Shown here one piece after another: positions 26,028 to 34,927 of a stretch of 64,000 nt of DNA. Where the stretch lies: positions 248,001 to 312,000 of the forward strand of contig NZ_CP024309.1 in NCBI RefSeq assembly GCF_002944405.1, given 5' to 3'. Source of the DNA: Sinorhizobium fredii. GTDB taxonomy: Bacteria > Pseudomonadota > Alphaproteobacteria > Rhizobiales > Rhizobiaceae. A program made the translations under genes and the position numbers. Position 1 is the first letter of the stretch. The number at the start of each line of letters is the position of its first letter. The notes beneath the pieces are model-generated. The model saw only the letters and a list, made by a program, of their open reading frames with translations. It was not told the DNA's origin and did not search any database.

Positions 26028-27104
26028 CTAGCAAACGCGGCTGGTCTCAATCTTGCGGATCTTCTCCCGGTGCCTTGCATTCGCCTCGTTGGAGGCAGCT
26101 AGCCGAATGACGTGGCAAAGGTCAAAGCCGGCTTTTGCGAGCATCTTGGTAAACATACATTCTGCCGTCAGCCCTGGGACCAGGTTGATTTCGAAGAAGT
26201 GAACACGTTGCTGCTCATCAACGATGAAATCAAGGCGCCCGAATGTGTGGAGCCTGAACTCCCGAGCAATATTCGTGGAAATCGAGGCGATACGACTTTG
26301 AAGCGTCTCCTCTACGTCATGGAACTCAACAGAGTAGCTACTCGATCGCGTCTCCTTCTCAACATACCCGAGGAAGCCCGAGGGATTGTTGATGCGCGCA
26401 ATCGGAAGCGCCATAATCTCGTGGTGGTCGATTAAGATGCCGCACGTGTACTCCGTTCCAACAATTCGCTGCTGGACCAAAAACGAAGCGTCATACGGAG
26501 CAATTCGTTCGGAATAAGAACGGAGTGCATGATCTGAGAGTTTGTCTGTGCACTCGGTGAGGAAGGATCCTCCAAGCGTGTTCGGTTTGAGGACACACGG
26601 GCCAGCAAGTTGCCGCAGGGCTTCTTTTATGCCGGCTTCGAGACCGCCTTGGGAGACTTGGACTGTCGGAATGGGAGTCAACTCGAGGCAAAGTCGATTG
26701 GCAACTACGCCCTGCAGATACTTATCCGCTGCGAGCATGGCCGCAGTCTTGTCGCCGAAGCTACCCGGAATGTCGTGGAACTGGGCAAGAGCCTGGATTT
26801 GGCCATCCTCCCCGTCCTGGCCCTGAAGAAGTGAAAAGACAAAAATGCCTTCGGTCTTGAGAAGGTGAGCGAGAGAAGCGAGCGGATGAGTTTCAGCGCG
26901 AGTTACGAACTCGTCGTGCTTGGGAAGGCAAGCCCCGTCAAGTGCGAGCCTGAGCAGGTCCCCGGATCGGGAGATGTAGTAGATGGATACCGGTGAAATA
27001 CCCACATTGGAAGCATTGTTGAGGACGTCGGCAAGGTGGTTGTACATCGCGATCGACCCAGCGTGCTCCACCGAGCGGCCGCCATACATGAGCGCCATTT
27101 GCAT
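26028..27104 (-). CDS. ATP-grasp ligase, D-alanine-D-alanine ligase-like
   Basis: 358 residues. Family motifs: MYGGRSVEHAGS (residues 7-17), SLLQGQDGEDGQIQALAQFH (91-110), DIPGSFGDKTAAMLAADKYL with the catalytic-loop Lys (111-130), PCVLKPNTLGGS (169-180), and HFFEINLVPGLT with Glu305 and Asn307 for Mg-ATP (302-313). It should join two amino acids, or an amino acid and a hydroxy acid, using ATP. The substrate loop differs from housekeeping Ddl, and no other peptidoglycan genes are near. The upstream PanD-like gene suggests beta-alanine as a possible substrate (inference). Confidence 0.85.
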   Translation of the reverse strand: MQMALMYGGRSVEHAGSIAMYNHLADVLNNASNVGISPVSIYYISRSGDLLRLALDGACLPKHDEFVTRAETHPLASLAHLLKTEGIFVFSLLQGQDGEDGQIQALAQFHDIPGSFGDKTAAMLAADKYLQGVVANRLCLELTPIPTVQVSQGGLEAGIKEALRQLAGPCVLKPNTLGGSFLTECTDKLSDHALRSYSERIAPYDASFLVQQRIVGTEYTCGILIDHHEIMALPIARINNPSGFLGYVEKETRSSSYSVEFHDVEETLQSRIASISTNIAREFRLHTFGRLDFIVDEQQRVHFFEINLVPGLTAECMFTKMLAKAGFDLCHVIRLAASNEANARHREKIRKIETSRVC

Positions 27105-27234
27105 CGCAAATTGCCTTTCAATATGAGTTGCGGGTCAGCTATGATTGGGGCTCGGAACACACGAAGGCCATCTGGATTAGCAGGATCATTCTCCGGTTGG
27201 TGTTCTTCACCGCCCATTCCGGCCCCGTAAGCTA

Positions 27235-27687
27235 TCAGTTAATTGCTAGTTCTTTCGTTATGGTGTTACCGCGAGGAGAGCCCTCGCGAACCTCGAACGT
27301 CACCGTTCCATCATCCCTTGCCCTAGCATCGTAGAACATTCGGTCGCGGACAGAATTCATCCGATCGAAGGTCAGCACTCGCGGTTTGATATCTGTGATC
27401 TGGTGTTCCTCAATATATGTGGAGGAGCAAATGATCATCTCATCACCGACCTGACATGTGCGAGCAGCGGCTCCGTTCAGCACGCAGCAACGAGAACCTC
27501 TCTCACCGTAGATGACGTATGTGCTGATTCGCACGCCTGAAGACTTATTCCAAACCTCAACGAATTCCATCGGAAGAATACCCGCCTCATCGCAGTGGTC
27601 TGGGTCGAGAGTTATTGATCCGTGGTAGTTCAGATCCGCGCCAGTGACAGTGATGCCATGAAGCTTGGCTGCAACGACTTTTCTCAT
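27235..27687 (-). CDS. Aspartate 1-decarboxylase (PanD) family protein
   Basis: 150 residues, against 126 in E. coli. Preserved: K8/H10 ([20 protein letters not shown]), the self-cleavage site G23-S24 that makes the pyruvoyl group, [20 protein letters not shown] and [20 protein letters not shown]. PanD turns L-aspartate into beta-alanine. The C-terminal 25-30 residues are extra. It begins with AGGAA 8 bases before ATG and is followed, 130 bases on, by the ATP-grasp gene on the same strand. No panB or panC is nearby, so a pantothenate role is not implied by context. The substrate could also be another acidic amino acid. Confidence 0.82.
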   Translation of the reverse strand: MRKVVAAKLHGITVTGADLNYHGSITLDPDHCDEAGILPMEFVEVWNKSSGVRISTYVIYGERGSRCCVLNGAAARTCQVGDEMIICSSTYIEEHQITDIKPRVLTFDRMNSVRDRMFYDARARDDGTVTFEVREGSPRGNTITKELAIN

Positions 27688-28030
27688 TTACAGTTTCCTC
27701 TTCCACCGCGATTTCATTCAAGGACGTGAGTGCCAGTTAGCGGCTTCCGCCGCCTCGCAATTAAGGCAGCAAAACTCGTGCCAACCTAGCTGATCGAGCC
27801 GAAGGCGCTACTCTGGTGTTGGTTTTCAACTATTTTGCCTGAGGCGAACAGGAGATTGGTTCAACATGCGTGTGTTGCGGATCCGACAAATCGACGGGGA
27901 ACGGGCTGGGGGCGGCGCTGGCCCTTCTTACGGTTCTCGCTATAGTGCAGCTGCAGGCGACGGCCGAAATAAGGATGCCAGCGATAGTGGACGACAACTT
28001 CTCGCCCGACATGGGCACAATGTTCGGTAG
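27688..28030. other. Upstream region of the PanD-like gene; no other gene
   Basis: Contains the region expected to carry the promoter for panD-like and ligase genes. No clear promoter boxes or coding frame were identified. Confidence 0.4.
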
Positions 28031-28320
28031 ATGGCCATTACAAGAAAGAACTCGCTCGTTGCCGGCAACCACGGCGGCGGAAGGACCCGGGCAACCATCG
28101 CCACGCTGTTGCAAACGGCAAAGATGAACACCTGGCTCACTCAGAGCCTTGAGGCGCATCGCCAACGGCTGGCCGAGTTCAGAAATCGACGCGCTCATGC
28201 CGTGGAACCACGCCGGCTGAACGGCCAAAATGCGGGAGAGCCAGGAGATAGTCTTGGACGCGCACGACGTGCCGGTCCAGCGGATCAACGCCGTTCATTT
28301 TGCAGGTGTATGCCGACCGT
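28031..28320. pseudogene. Two IS66 TnpC C-terminal fragments facing each other
   Basis: On the plus strand 28031-28230 reads ITRKNSLVAGNHGGGRTRAT and IATLLQTAKMN, then decayed sequence ending AVEPRRLNG, like the IS66 TnpC tail. On the minus strand 28200-28310 reads TCKMNGVDPLDRHV, another TnpC tail motif. Both are debris. Confidence 0.55.
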
Positions 28321-28369
28321 CGAACTATGCCAGTTAAGCAAGTTTTTGCCAACGTTTTCGGTACAATCG

Positions 28370-28640
28370 ATGGCCTAATCGGCATAGCTTAGGGTCTCTG
28401 CGTCGCAATTGACGACGGATATCGCCGATGGTTGCCATCAACCCGGTCGCCACGGTGAGGTTGACGCAGGTTATCGTGAGCAGCCGCCTGACCGCCGGAT
28501 CATCCATCGTGCTTTTTCGGCGATTTGCCGATCGAGAACCGCAAGATCTTCACCGAGCCGGTCGAGTTCGCGTACATGCCGCTCGATTGCAATCTGCTCA
28601 TCGTCCGGCCGGCGATTAGAGCCTCGGCGGTTGTCGATAC
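28370..28640 (-). pseudogene. IS110-family transposase C-terminal fragment
   Basis: Reads RHVRELDRLGEDLAVLDRQI, then with a frame change NLTVATGLMATIGDIRR, resembling the helix-hairpin-helix C-terminal domain of IS110 transposases. No catalytic Ser motif is complete. Confidence 0.5.
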
Positions 28641-28679
28641 GCCAATTGGCGTGGCGGGAGCAACCGGCGGAAACGCGTA

Positions 28680-28800
28680 GTTGGAGCCGGTTGCGGCGAT
28701 GGTTCCGGTATAGGCTGCCGGGGTCTGGTATCCGAGCGACGAGTGCGGCCGGAATGTATTGTAAAACACGGCGACAGAACACCCACGGGACGGAACTGCG
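28680..28800 (-). pseudogene. IS3-family OrfB C-terminal fragment
   Basis: Reads YNTFRPHSSLGYQTPAAYTG, the well-known C-terminal motif of IS3-family OrfB. About 40 codons remain. Confidence 0.75.
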
Positions 28801-29064
28801 CGAGCTTTTATATCCATGGCATCCATGGTCTGGGCGGCTCATCCATCTCCATGAGGTGATTGACAAGGGAGCGGCCGTGTTCCGCTGCAGTCTTTCCGGT
28901 GATGCCGCTGGCCGATGGCTGGAGATCCCAGCCTGGATGTTCGACCGGACGACCAGCGCGCATTGGCGCATCATGTCGGTTCCCCATGTTGAACTCGCCA
29001 GCCTGCGTGCTTTGGCCAGGTTCCTAGAAAAGGCTTGCGCCCCATCACAATCGGGGGAGATGTC
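28800..29064 (+). pseudogene. First gene of serine recombinase module copy B
   Basis: Reads WHPWSGRLIHLHEVIDKGAA, VFRCSLSGDAAGRWLEIPAW and FDRTTSAHWRIMSVPHVELA. This is a small conserved protein that precedes large serine recombinases in rhizobial mobile DNA. Its 5' end is fused to IS3 debris, so it lacks its own start. Confidence 0.6.
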
Positions 29065-29065
29065 C

Positions 29066-29260
29066 ATGCCACGTCAGTTCACGACATATCAGTTCGATCT
29101 GTTATCGGGCCTACACAGCGAGAGGAGACCGGCGATGCCGCAATGGCAGGCGTTGCCGGAAGAGGCTCGCCAGGCGCTGACGGCGCTCATAGTGCGGCTG
29201 CTCGTCGACCACGCAAACGGCGAGAGCGCCTCTCAGAAGGAGGCAGGTCATGATGCATGA
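29066..29260 (+). CDS. Small protein of serine recombinase module copy B
   Basis: 64 residues from an ATG with GGGGGAGATGTCC upstream: MPRQFTTYQFDLLSGLHSER, PQWQALPEEARQALTALIVR, LLVDHANGESASQKEAGHDA. It overlaps the recombinase start region. Decayed counterpart in copy A (24640-24766). Function unknown, probably linked to recombinase control. Confidence 0.55.
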   Translation: MPRQFTTYQFDLLSGLHSERRPAMPQWQALPEEARQALTALIVRLLVDHANGESASQKEAGHDA

Positions 29261-30850
29261 GAAAATCGGGCCGCACCATCTGGAACGCAAGGCGATCCTG
29301 TATGTCCGGCAGTCCTCGGCCCATCAGGTTCTGCACAATCGCGAAAGCAGTGCCCTGCAATATGCGCGACCGCCTGACAGTACTTGGCTGGTCGCGCATT
29401 GAGACGGTGGATGACGATCTTGGTCGTTCGGCGGCAGGCGGTGTAGCCCGCGCCGGTTTCGACCGGATGGTCGCCGAGGTCTGCCTTGGCAAGGTCGGGG
29501 CGGTCGCGGCAGGGGAGGTGTCGCGATTTGCCCGCAACAGCCGCGATTGGCAACAGCTCATCGAGATGTGCCGCGTCGTTGATACCGTTCTGATCGACCA
29601 GGAAGCGGTCTATGCGCCGCGCCAGGGTAATGACCGGCTGCTCTTGGACTGAAGGGCAGCCTCAACGAATATGAGCTCGATCTTCTGCGTCAGCGTTCCC
29701 TTTCCGCACGCTACGAGAAGGCCCGTCGCGGCGAGCTTGTTGTCGCTGCTCCGGTCGGCTTCCTGAAGGTTGGTGACAGGATCGAGAACTCGGCAGTGAA
29801 AGTCCAACCGTAACATTCCACGCTATTCCTGCTGGCGAGGTCTGCTCGACAATGGCGAGCCACGCTGCATCGCCTTCGGCGGACTGCGAGTCGATGATGC
29901 GATCGAAGCGTCGCTGCTCGGGGTGGTCGAACCAGGAGTCATTCCCGCTGCCGCCGAGGCGGAACACAATATGGCCAGCCGACGTGACCAGGTCCGGGAC
30001 GCCCTCCTGCGCGATCTTGACGCGGCCCGCTATGCCGCCGATCGGGCATTCCGACAATATGACGCAGTTAATCCCGAGAACCGGCTGGTGACGTCAGAGC
30101 TTGAGGCGCGCTGGAACAAGGAGCTCACTCGCGTCAGCGAGATCGAGAATAAGGTTGCTAGCCATCAGGCAGCGACGCCACAACCATTGCCACTGTCGAC
30201 ATCGGAGATGGCCGCGCTTGCGGGGAACCTTCGTGCCGTCTGGGCAGCGCCATCGACCGATGCCAGGCTCAAGAAACGCATCGTGCGCACGGTCATTCAT
30301 GAGGTGATCGCCGACCTCGACGATGTGACCTCTGAGATCGTCCTAATGATCCATTGGGTCGGCGGCGTCCATACGCAACTGCGGCTGCCCAAGCGGCAAC
30401 GGGGCCAAAGAAACGCTACACCTGATGACCTCGTCGAGGCGGTGCGCCAGCTTGCCCTCATTGCCAATGATGATGTGATTGACGGCGTCCTCAATCGCAA
30501 TGGACTGTCAACAGGCAACGGCAATCGCTGGACCCGCGAACGCGTCACGGCGCTTAGATCATACCGCAAAATTCCAGTCTTCCGCCCGCAGCCAGATGGC
30601 ATCGAGCCTTGGCTTAATCTGGGCAATGCGGCACGATTCCTCGGTGTCGCACCCAAGACGCTAAGGCTTGCCGCTGAGGCCGGTGAGATCGGAGGCATTC
30701 ATCCTTTGCCTAACGGTCCGTGGATCTCCAGCCGCTCTGAACTCACCACCCCGGAAGCGCAACAGATCCTTCATCGCGCCCGGCAGAACCCCAAATACCC
30801 CGCAGGATCGCATCCCAAATCAGGAAAACCTATTCCCTTCAACAACATAG
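29251..30850 (+). pseudogene. Large serine recombinase, copy B (frameshifted)
   Basis: Reads MHEKIGPHHLERKAILYVRQ and SSAHQVLHNRESSALQYA with the YVRQSS catalytic-serine motif, then a 2-base loss near 29360. RDRLTVLGWSRIETVDDDLG, EVSRFARNSRDWQQLIEMC and later frames follow. From 29960 there is one long frame: RDQVRDALLRDLDAARYAAD, VIADLDDVTSEIVLMIHWVG, LNLGNAARFLGVAPKTLRLA. The resolvase, recombinase and coiled-coil regions are therefore present, but in at least three frames. Not functional as read. Confidence 0.75.
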
Positions 30851-30869
30851 AAATGGGCGTGATGAAACA

Positions 30870-31030
30870 GGATTGTAGTCGTCGAGCCATTCGGAAATGG
30901 CACTGCGGGCATGGCCGAGACCGAAGAACAGACTCTCGTTCAGCAGCTCGTCGCACATGCGGCCGTTGAAGCTTTCGACGTAGCCGTTCTGCATCGGCTT
31001 TCCCGGCGCGATATAGCAAAAATACTTGCG
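30870..31030 (-). pseudogene. IS3-family OrfB fragment
   Basis: Reads [20 protein letters not shown] with the catalytic Glu, and [20 protein letters not shown]. It adjoins the recombinase pseudogene end. Confidence 0.7.
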
Positions 31031-31039
31031 CTGCCGTAA

Positions 31040-31445
31040 GCGCGGTTGCCAGCTGACGCGTGGCAGCCGGCGACTCAGTCGGCGCAGCGGAAAGTCTCGT
31101 GCCATCGCCATCATGCAAGAGCCGGAGAACAACGCCCTGCCCGCTCGCGACCTCGCCCAGGATGCTTTCCCGGCTCAGCTGCCGCGTGATGATCTCCGGA
31201 TGATCGGAAGGTGCTGCCAGATGACGAAGGATAATATTGCGGATGTCCGGACCCGGATCATCGTGAGGCACTAGAAACCGCTCCCCTTGAGTTCCGACCA
31301 GTAGACCGGCGCCTTTTCGGCAATGCATGGTCTTCCGACAGAGTCACCATCATTCGCGCGGACCAGAGCGGCATGGAGTCCAGAAGCTCGGTTTTGCCGG
31401 TGTCGCCTAAAACGATCGCAAGGTCGATGGTGCCGGATATGACGC
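31040..31445 (-). pseudogene. LysR-type regulator, C-terminal fragment
   Basis: Reads GTIDLAIVLGDTGKTELLDS, PLWSARMMVTLSEDHALP, then in a second frame GERFLVPHDDPGPDIRNIIL and [20 protein letters not shown]. This matches the effector-binding domain of LysR regulators. The DNA-binding half is missing. Confidence 0.55.
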
Positions 31446-31830
31446 CCGCCTTTGCGGGCCGCTGCTACGACAAAGCGGAGATGACGCAGGTCCGTTCCTC
31501 ATCCTCACAATACATACATCCAAAGAACGAGGTGGTCGCCGTCATTCATGGCGGCCGCTTTGTCACACGCCTCCCCCTACGTCGCGGCGAGGCCGGTGAG
31601 CTTGTCCAGCCACTGTCGCATTCCTTCTTCTCCTCGAGTATCGGGCCGCCCCGGGAGCGCCCAAGCATTCAGGATGGGCCTGTCGGCTCTCGACGGCGAT
31701 CCTGTCAACAACTGTTCGGACAGTGTCCTGTGTCGGCAGGAGGAAGGAGGAGATTTGCGACTGCTTGACTGTTCTGCCCTTGCATTTCAATCGACCCCTG
31801 CGGGCAGCGTCTGCGTGACCAGCCAATGGA
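31446..31830. other. No gene assigned
   Basis: Only short frames without motifs. It ends at the UPF0262 copy 2 remnant. Confidence 0.4.
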
Positions 31831-32286
31831 TCAGCGTGAACAGCCGCGGGCTGTCTCCCTATCGATCTCGACCTTGGATTTGAGGCGTTCTCTGAGCAGG
31901 GCGGACGCCTCGTTGTGGATGGCGCGCCGTCCCATGTCGATGGCTACGATCGGGTGGCAGCCGCGTGGCACCATTGGCAAAGCTCTCGCACACGAGCCGG
32001 TAGTCCTTGGGCAACCGGCGAAATGACGTGAGCGAGAGGTGCAAAGAACGAGCGCGCCGGTCTCGGTAGTGACCGATATTACCAGTCGCCGGTCCATGAG
32101 TTCAAGGTGCAGCCGGTACGGGCCGCCGCTGTGCTCGACTGGCGCAAATCGATTGTTGTCCAGAAGGTCGCAAATGGCGACAGCCTGCTCGTGTTTCTGT
32201 GCTGCGTCCGTCCGACCGTTGAACGGCGGCTCCAGCGAAATCGCCGAAAGCCAAAACCGGGATGGCGTGGTGCTCATGCAGGTCAT
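31805..32286 (-). pseudogene. UPF0262 family protein (copy 2, decayed)
   Basis: Reads STTPSRFWLSAISLEPPFNG, HEQAVAICDLLDNNRFAPVE and HSGGPYRLHLELMDRRLVIS in register, then shifts (the expected LSLTSFRRLPKDYRLVCESF is in another frame) and returns to AIDMGRRAIHNEASALLRER. At least two frameshifts. It closely resembles copy 1 at 9129-9638. Confidence 0.8.
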
Positions 32287-32775
32287 CGCTCACGGCCTCC
32301 CCGAACAGTATCGACTGCGCGACCGCGTTTCTTCGCAGAAACAAACGACGTGCCTGCCGCCGGAACGGGTGCGGCGACAGCCACTTTGCCCTGGTAGGCT
32401 GGGCAAAAGGAAAATCTGTTCGAAAAGTTCGTTCCCGAGATCCGAAGCGGAATCTGGGGACGGTTCTCATCGCTGCGCACTCTCTTCCGACCGCCATCGT
32501 CACTGCGGGGATCGTCTTGTCGGTGCCCCGCGACTGTCACTAGCGACCAGACGGGAGCACCGTTGCAAACCGAAGAAAAAGCGGCTGTCGGGACCTGTTC
32601 GACGGCAGCCGAGTGATCCTGGCGCGGCTAGGGTTGACGCCATTCGCAGGTCAGGAGCTTGTTTAGATCGACGCTGACGAAGGTCGACCGCCGACAGTTC
32701 AGGGAAAAAGCCGGCGTCGCACTCATGGTGCAAGCATTGCTGATCCTCGGTTCTCGCCATCATCGCGAGCGCACC
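32287..32775. repeat. Non-coding segment duplicated at 9640-10160
   Basis: Blocks such as GGTGCGGCGACAGCC, TTGCAAACCGAAGAAAA, GACGGCAGCCGAGTG and GATCGACGCTGACGAAGGTCG have close counterparts at 9725-10050. This links UPF0262 and the MFS tail in both copies. Confidence 0.65.
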
Positions 32776-34419
32776 TCAAGGACGCGAAAGGCGGGTTATC
32801 GGCTGGCCGCGTGCGCGAGCCGGAGTTGTGCCTCGCTCGATCCCCAGCACGGTTGGAGGCGCGCCGGCCCCCTCGTGGAGAGTGGCAAGTCGCTCGCCGA
32901 GTTCGCGGTCGGCCGCCGAGAGGCGATGGTTCAGTCGGAGATAGTCCGTCCAGGTCGGCGTGCGGAAGGTCTCGGTCCATAGAGCGGGGGTCAGCAGGTT
33001 TCGCTGGAGCGTCCAGTTGCGCGCGCCCGCGCGGCTTTGGATGCGCCGCCGCTCGCGCATGCACTCGAGGAAATCCTCGAGGTCCTGCTCGCCTATGGCG
33101 TATTCGACTTTGACGACGATAGGTCCGCTTCTCGGCGTTAAGTCGAGTGCGAGCGACGGCGGTACAAACTCCGAAGCCTCTTTCTCGGATTCTTCTAATA
33201 ACTCGATCGGCAGCACGAACGCTGCGGCGGCCACGAGGAGCAGAACCACGGCGGCCCCCTCAAGGGCCATGGTCAGGGAGTAGTTCTGCGCGACAGCGCC
33301 CCAGATCCAGCTGCCGGCCGCCATTCCGCCATAGGAGAGGGCGTAGTAGGTTGAAAGTGTCCGACCAACGACCCACCTTGGGCTCGACAGCTGGATCGCT
33401 ACGTCAACGCCGGTCCAGGTGAGCAGCCAGCCCGCACCGCCGATGGCCAGCGCAAGCGCCGCGACGGGGATCGACGTCGTCAGCGGAAGGAGAAAGCAGC
33501 ATGCGGCACAAGCAACCGATGCAAACGCGATCAGCCGGTCCTGAGGGACGATCCGCCTGAGATGGTTGCTGCTGAGTCCAGCGGAAAAGGCACTCACGCC
33601 AAACGCGGCCAGCAGCGCGCCGTAGACGATCGGCCCGCCCGCCAGATGATCCCGGACGATCAGCGGCAGCAGCGCCAGGATGGATATGCTCGCCACGCCG
33701 AACAAGGTCCCTCGCACGATAGCCGCCCTGATTTCGGATGACATCGCGGTAAAGCGCAGCCCATCCTGAATGGCCGTAACCACGCGCTCGCGCGGAAGCG
33801 AAGAAGAGCGCACGTGCCATTTCGAGCGCGAGATCGCGGCAAGCGGCACGAGATCACTCAGCGCCGCAAGAACGAAAGCGGCAAGGGGTCCGAAGAAGGC
33901 CAGAATAGCGCCGCCAATGGCAGGGCCTGTGCTTCGAACAATGTTATATCCGACCGACATCAGCGTGACCGCCGCCGGGATGTCGCGCTTTTCCAGAATA
34001 TCGCCGACAGAGGCGTGCCAAGCCGGATCGTTCAAGGCAAAGCCGCATCCGGCGAGGAAACCCAGTCCCAGGATCAGCCATGGACTGACGAGGCCCAGTG
34101 CAACAGAAATCGCCAGCGTCAGCGAAGCCAGAGCAATCAGGAAGTGACCGGCGAGCATTACGCCCCGACGGCTGAAATTGTCGGCAATGGCGCCCGCGAC
34201 GATGGACAGGAAGAAGGCAGGCAGCGTCGATGAGGCCTGCACGAGCGCCACCATGAGGTCGGAGGCCGAAATCGTCGCCATCAGCCAACTGATGGCGGTT
34301 GTCTGGATCAGCCATCCGAGGCTGGAGATCTGCGTCGCCGTCCAGATCGCACGAAACGCCCGGTTCCGGAGAGGAGCCACGGTGGTCGAAACGGGCGAAT
34401 GCGGATCTCCAAACTCCAT
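32776..34419 (-). CDS. MFS exporter (EntS/MFS_3-type) with C-terminal extension
   Basis: 547 residues. About 12 hydrophobic segments in residues 15-415, including TATQISSLGWLIQTTAISWL, LPAFFLSIVAGAIADNFSRR with the loop motif, and GGAGWLLTWTGVDVAIQLSS. Family members export siderophores or drugs by proton exchange across the inner membrane. The last 120 residues (GPIVVKVEYAIGEQDLEDFL onwards) are soluble and resemble a small ferredoxin-like extension seen in some relatives. A decayed copy of this tail is at 10142-10342. Substrate unknown. Confidence 0.85.
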   Translation of the reverse strand: MEFGDPHSPVSTTVAPLRNRAFRAIWTATQISSLGWLIQTTAISWLMATISASDLMVALVQASSTLPAFFLSIVAGAIADNFSRRGVMLAGHFLIALASLTLAISVALGLVSPWLILGLGFLAGCGFALNDPAWHASVGDILEKRDIPAAVTLMSVGYNIVRSTGPAIGGAILAFFGPLAAFVLAALSDLVPLAAISRSKWHVRSSSLPRERVVTAIQDGLRFTAMSSEIRAAIVRGTLFGVASISILALLPLIVRDHLAGGPIVYGALLAAFGVSAFSAGLSSNHLRRIVPQDRLIAFASVACAACCFLLPLTTSIPVAALALAIGGAGWLLTWTGVDVAIQLSSPRWVVGRTLSTYYALSYGGMAAGSWIWGAVAQNYSLTMALEGAAVVLLLVAAAAFVLPIELLEESEKEASEFVPPSLALDLTPRSGPIVVKVEYAIGEQDLEDFLECMRERRRIQSRAGARNWTLQRNLLTPALWTETFRTPTWTDYLRLNHRLSAADRELGERLATLHEGAGAPPTVLGIERGTTPARARGQPITRLSRP

Positions 34420-34621
34420 GTCTTGGTTTATCCCAACGAAGCGTCAACATACTAACGTTGTTACGTCATTAACATCTCATACTAATATGGAATTGCAGCG
34501 CAGCTCCGAAGGAGACGGAACGCCTGTTTGCGCCGCCAGATCACTCGCTTCTACTGCCGCAACAGCTATCGCCTCATCGTTGTCAGACGAGTCACACTCA
34601 CCTCGCCTCTGTGATTGCGTA

Positions 34622-34927
34622 TCAACAACCTCCAGGGACTGGTACTATTCTTCCACCCGGCACCGCGGTGAGGCCTGCCACAAAATGGGGGCGCTCCAAT
34701 GAGGCGTCAAGCCACCGCGAGCCAAAGCCCACTGCAAGGGCGCTATAAGCCTTCCCGAACGCGACCTCGAACCGAAGGATTGAGGCCCCGTCTTGCTTCT
34801 GAACCGCAAGCAGATGACGCCCAGCATCGAGTACGGCAACGCCCAGCGGTTTGGGTCCTTTCTCCAATGCCGCGGAAAAGGATATCTCGATTATGGCATT
34901 AGCGCGCGCGAGATTAAGCCTGTCCAC
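34622..34927 (-). pseudogene. GlcG/HbpS-like protein, truncated
   Basis: GTG start directly after the glcB stop (TAAGTG), so it belongs to the same operon. Reads KPLGVAVLDAGRHLLAVQKQ, FGKAYSALAVGFGSRW and FVAGLTAVPGGRIVPVPGGC, then stops at 101 residues, where the family continues for 35-45 more after VPVPGG. GlcG-like proteins often accompany glycolate/glyoxylate genes; a haem- or cofactor-binding role is known for relatives. This one is probably not functional. Confidence 0.75.
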
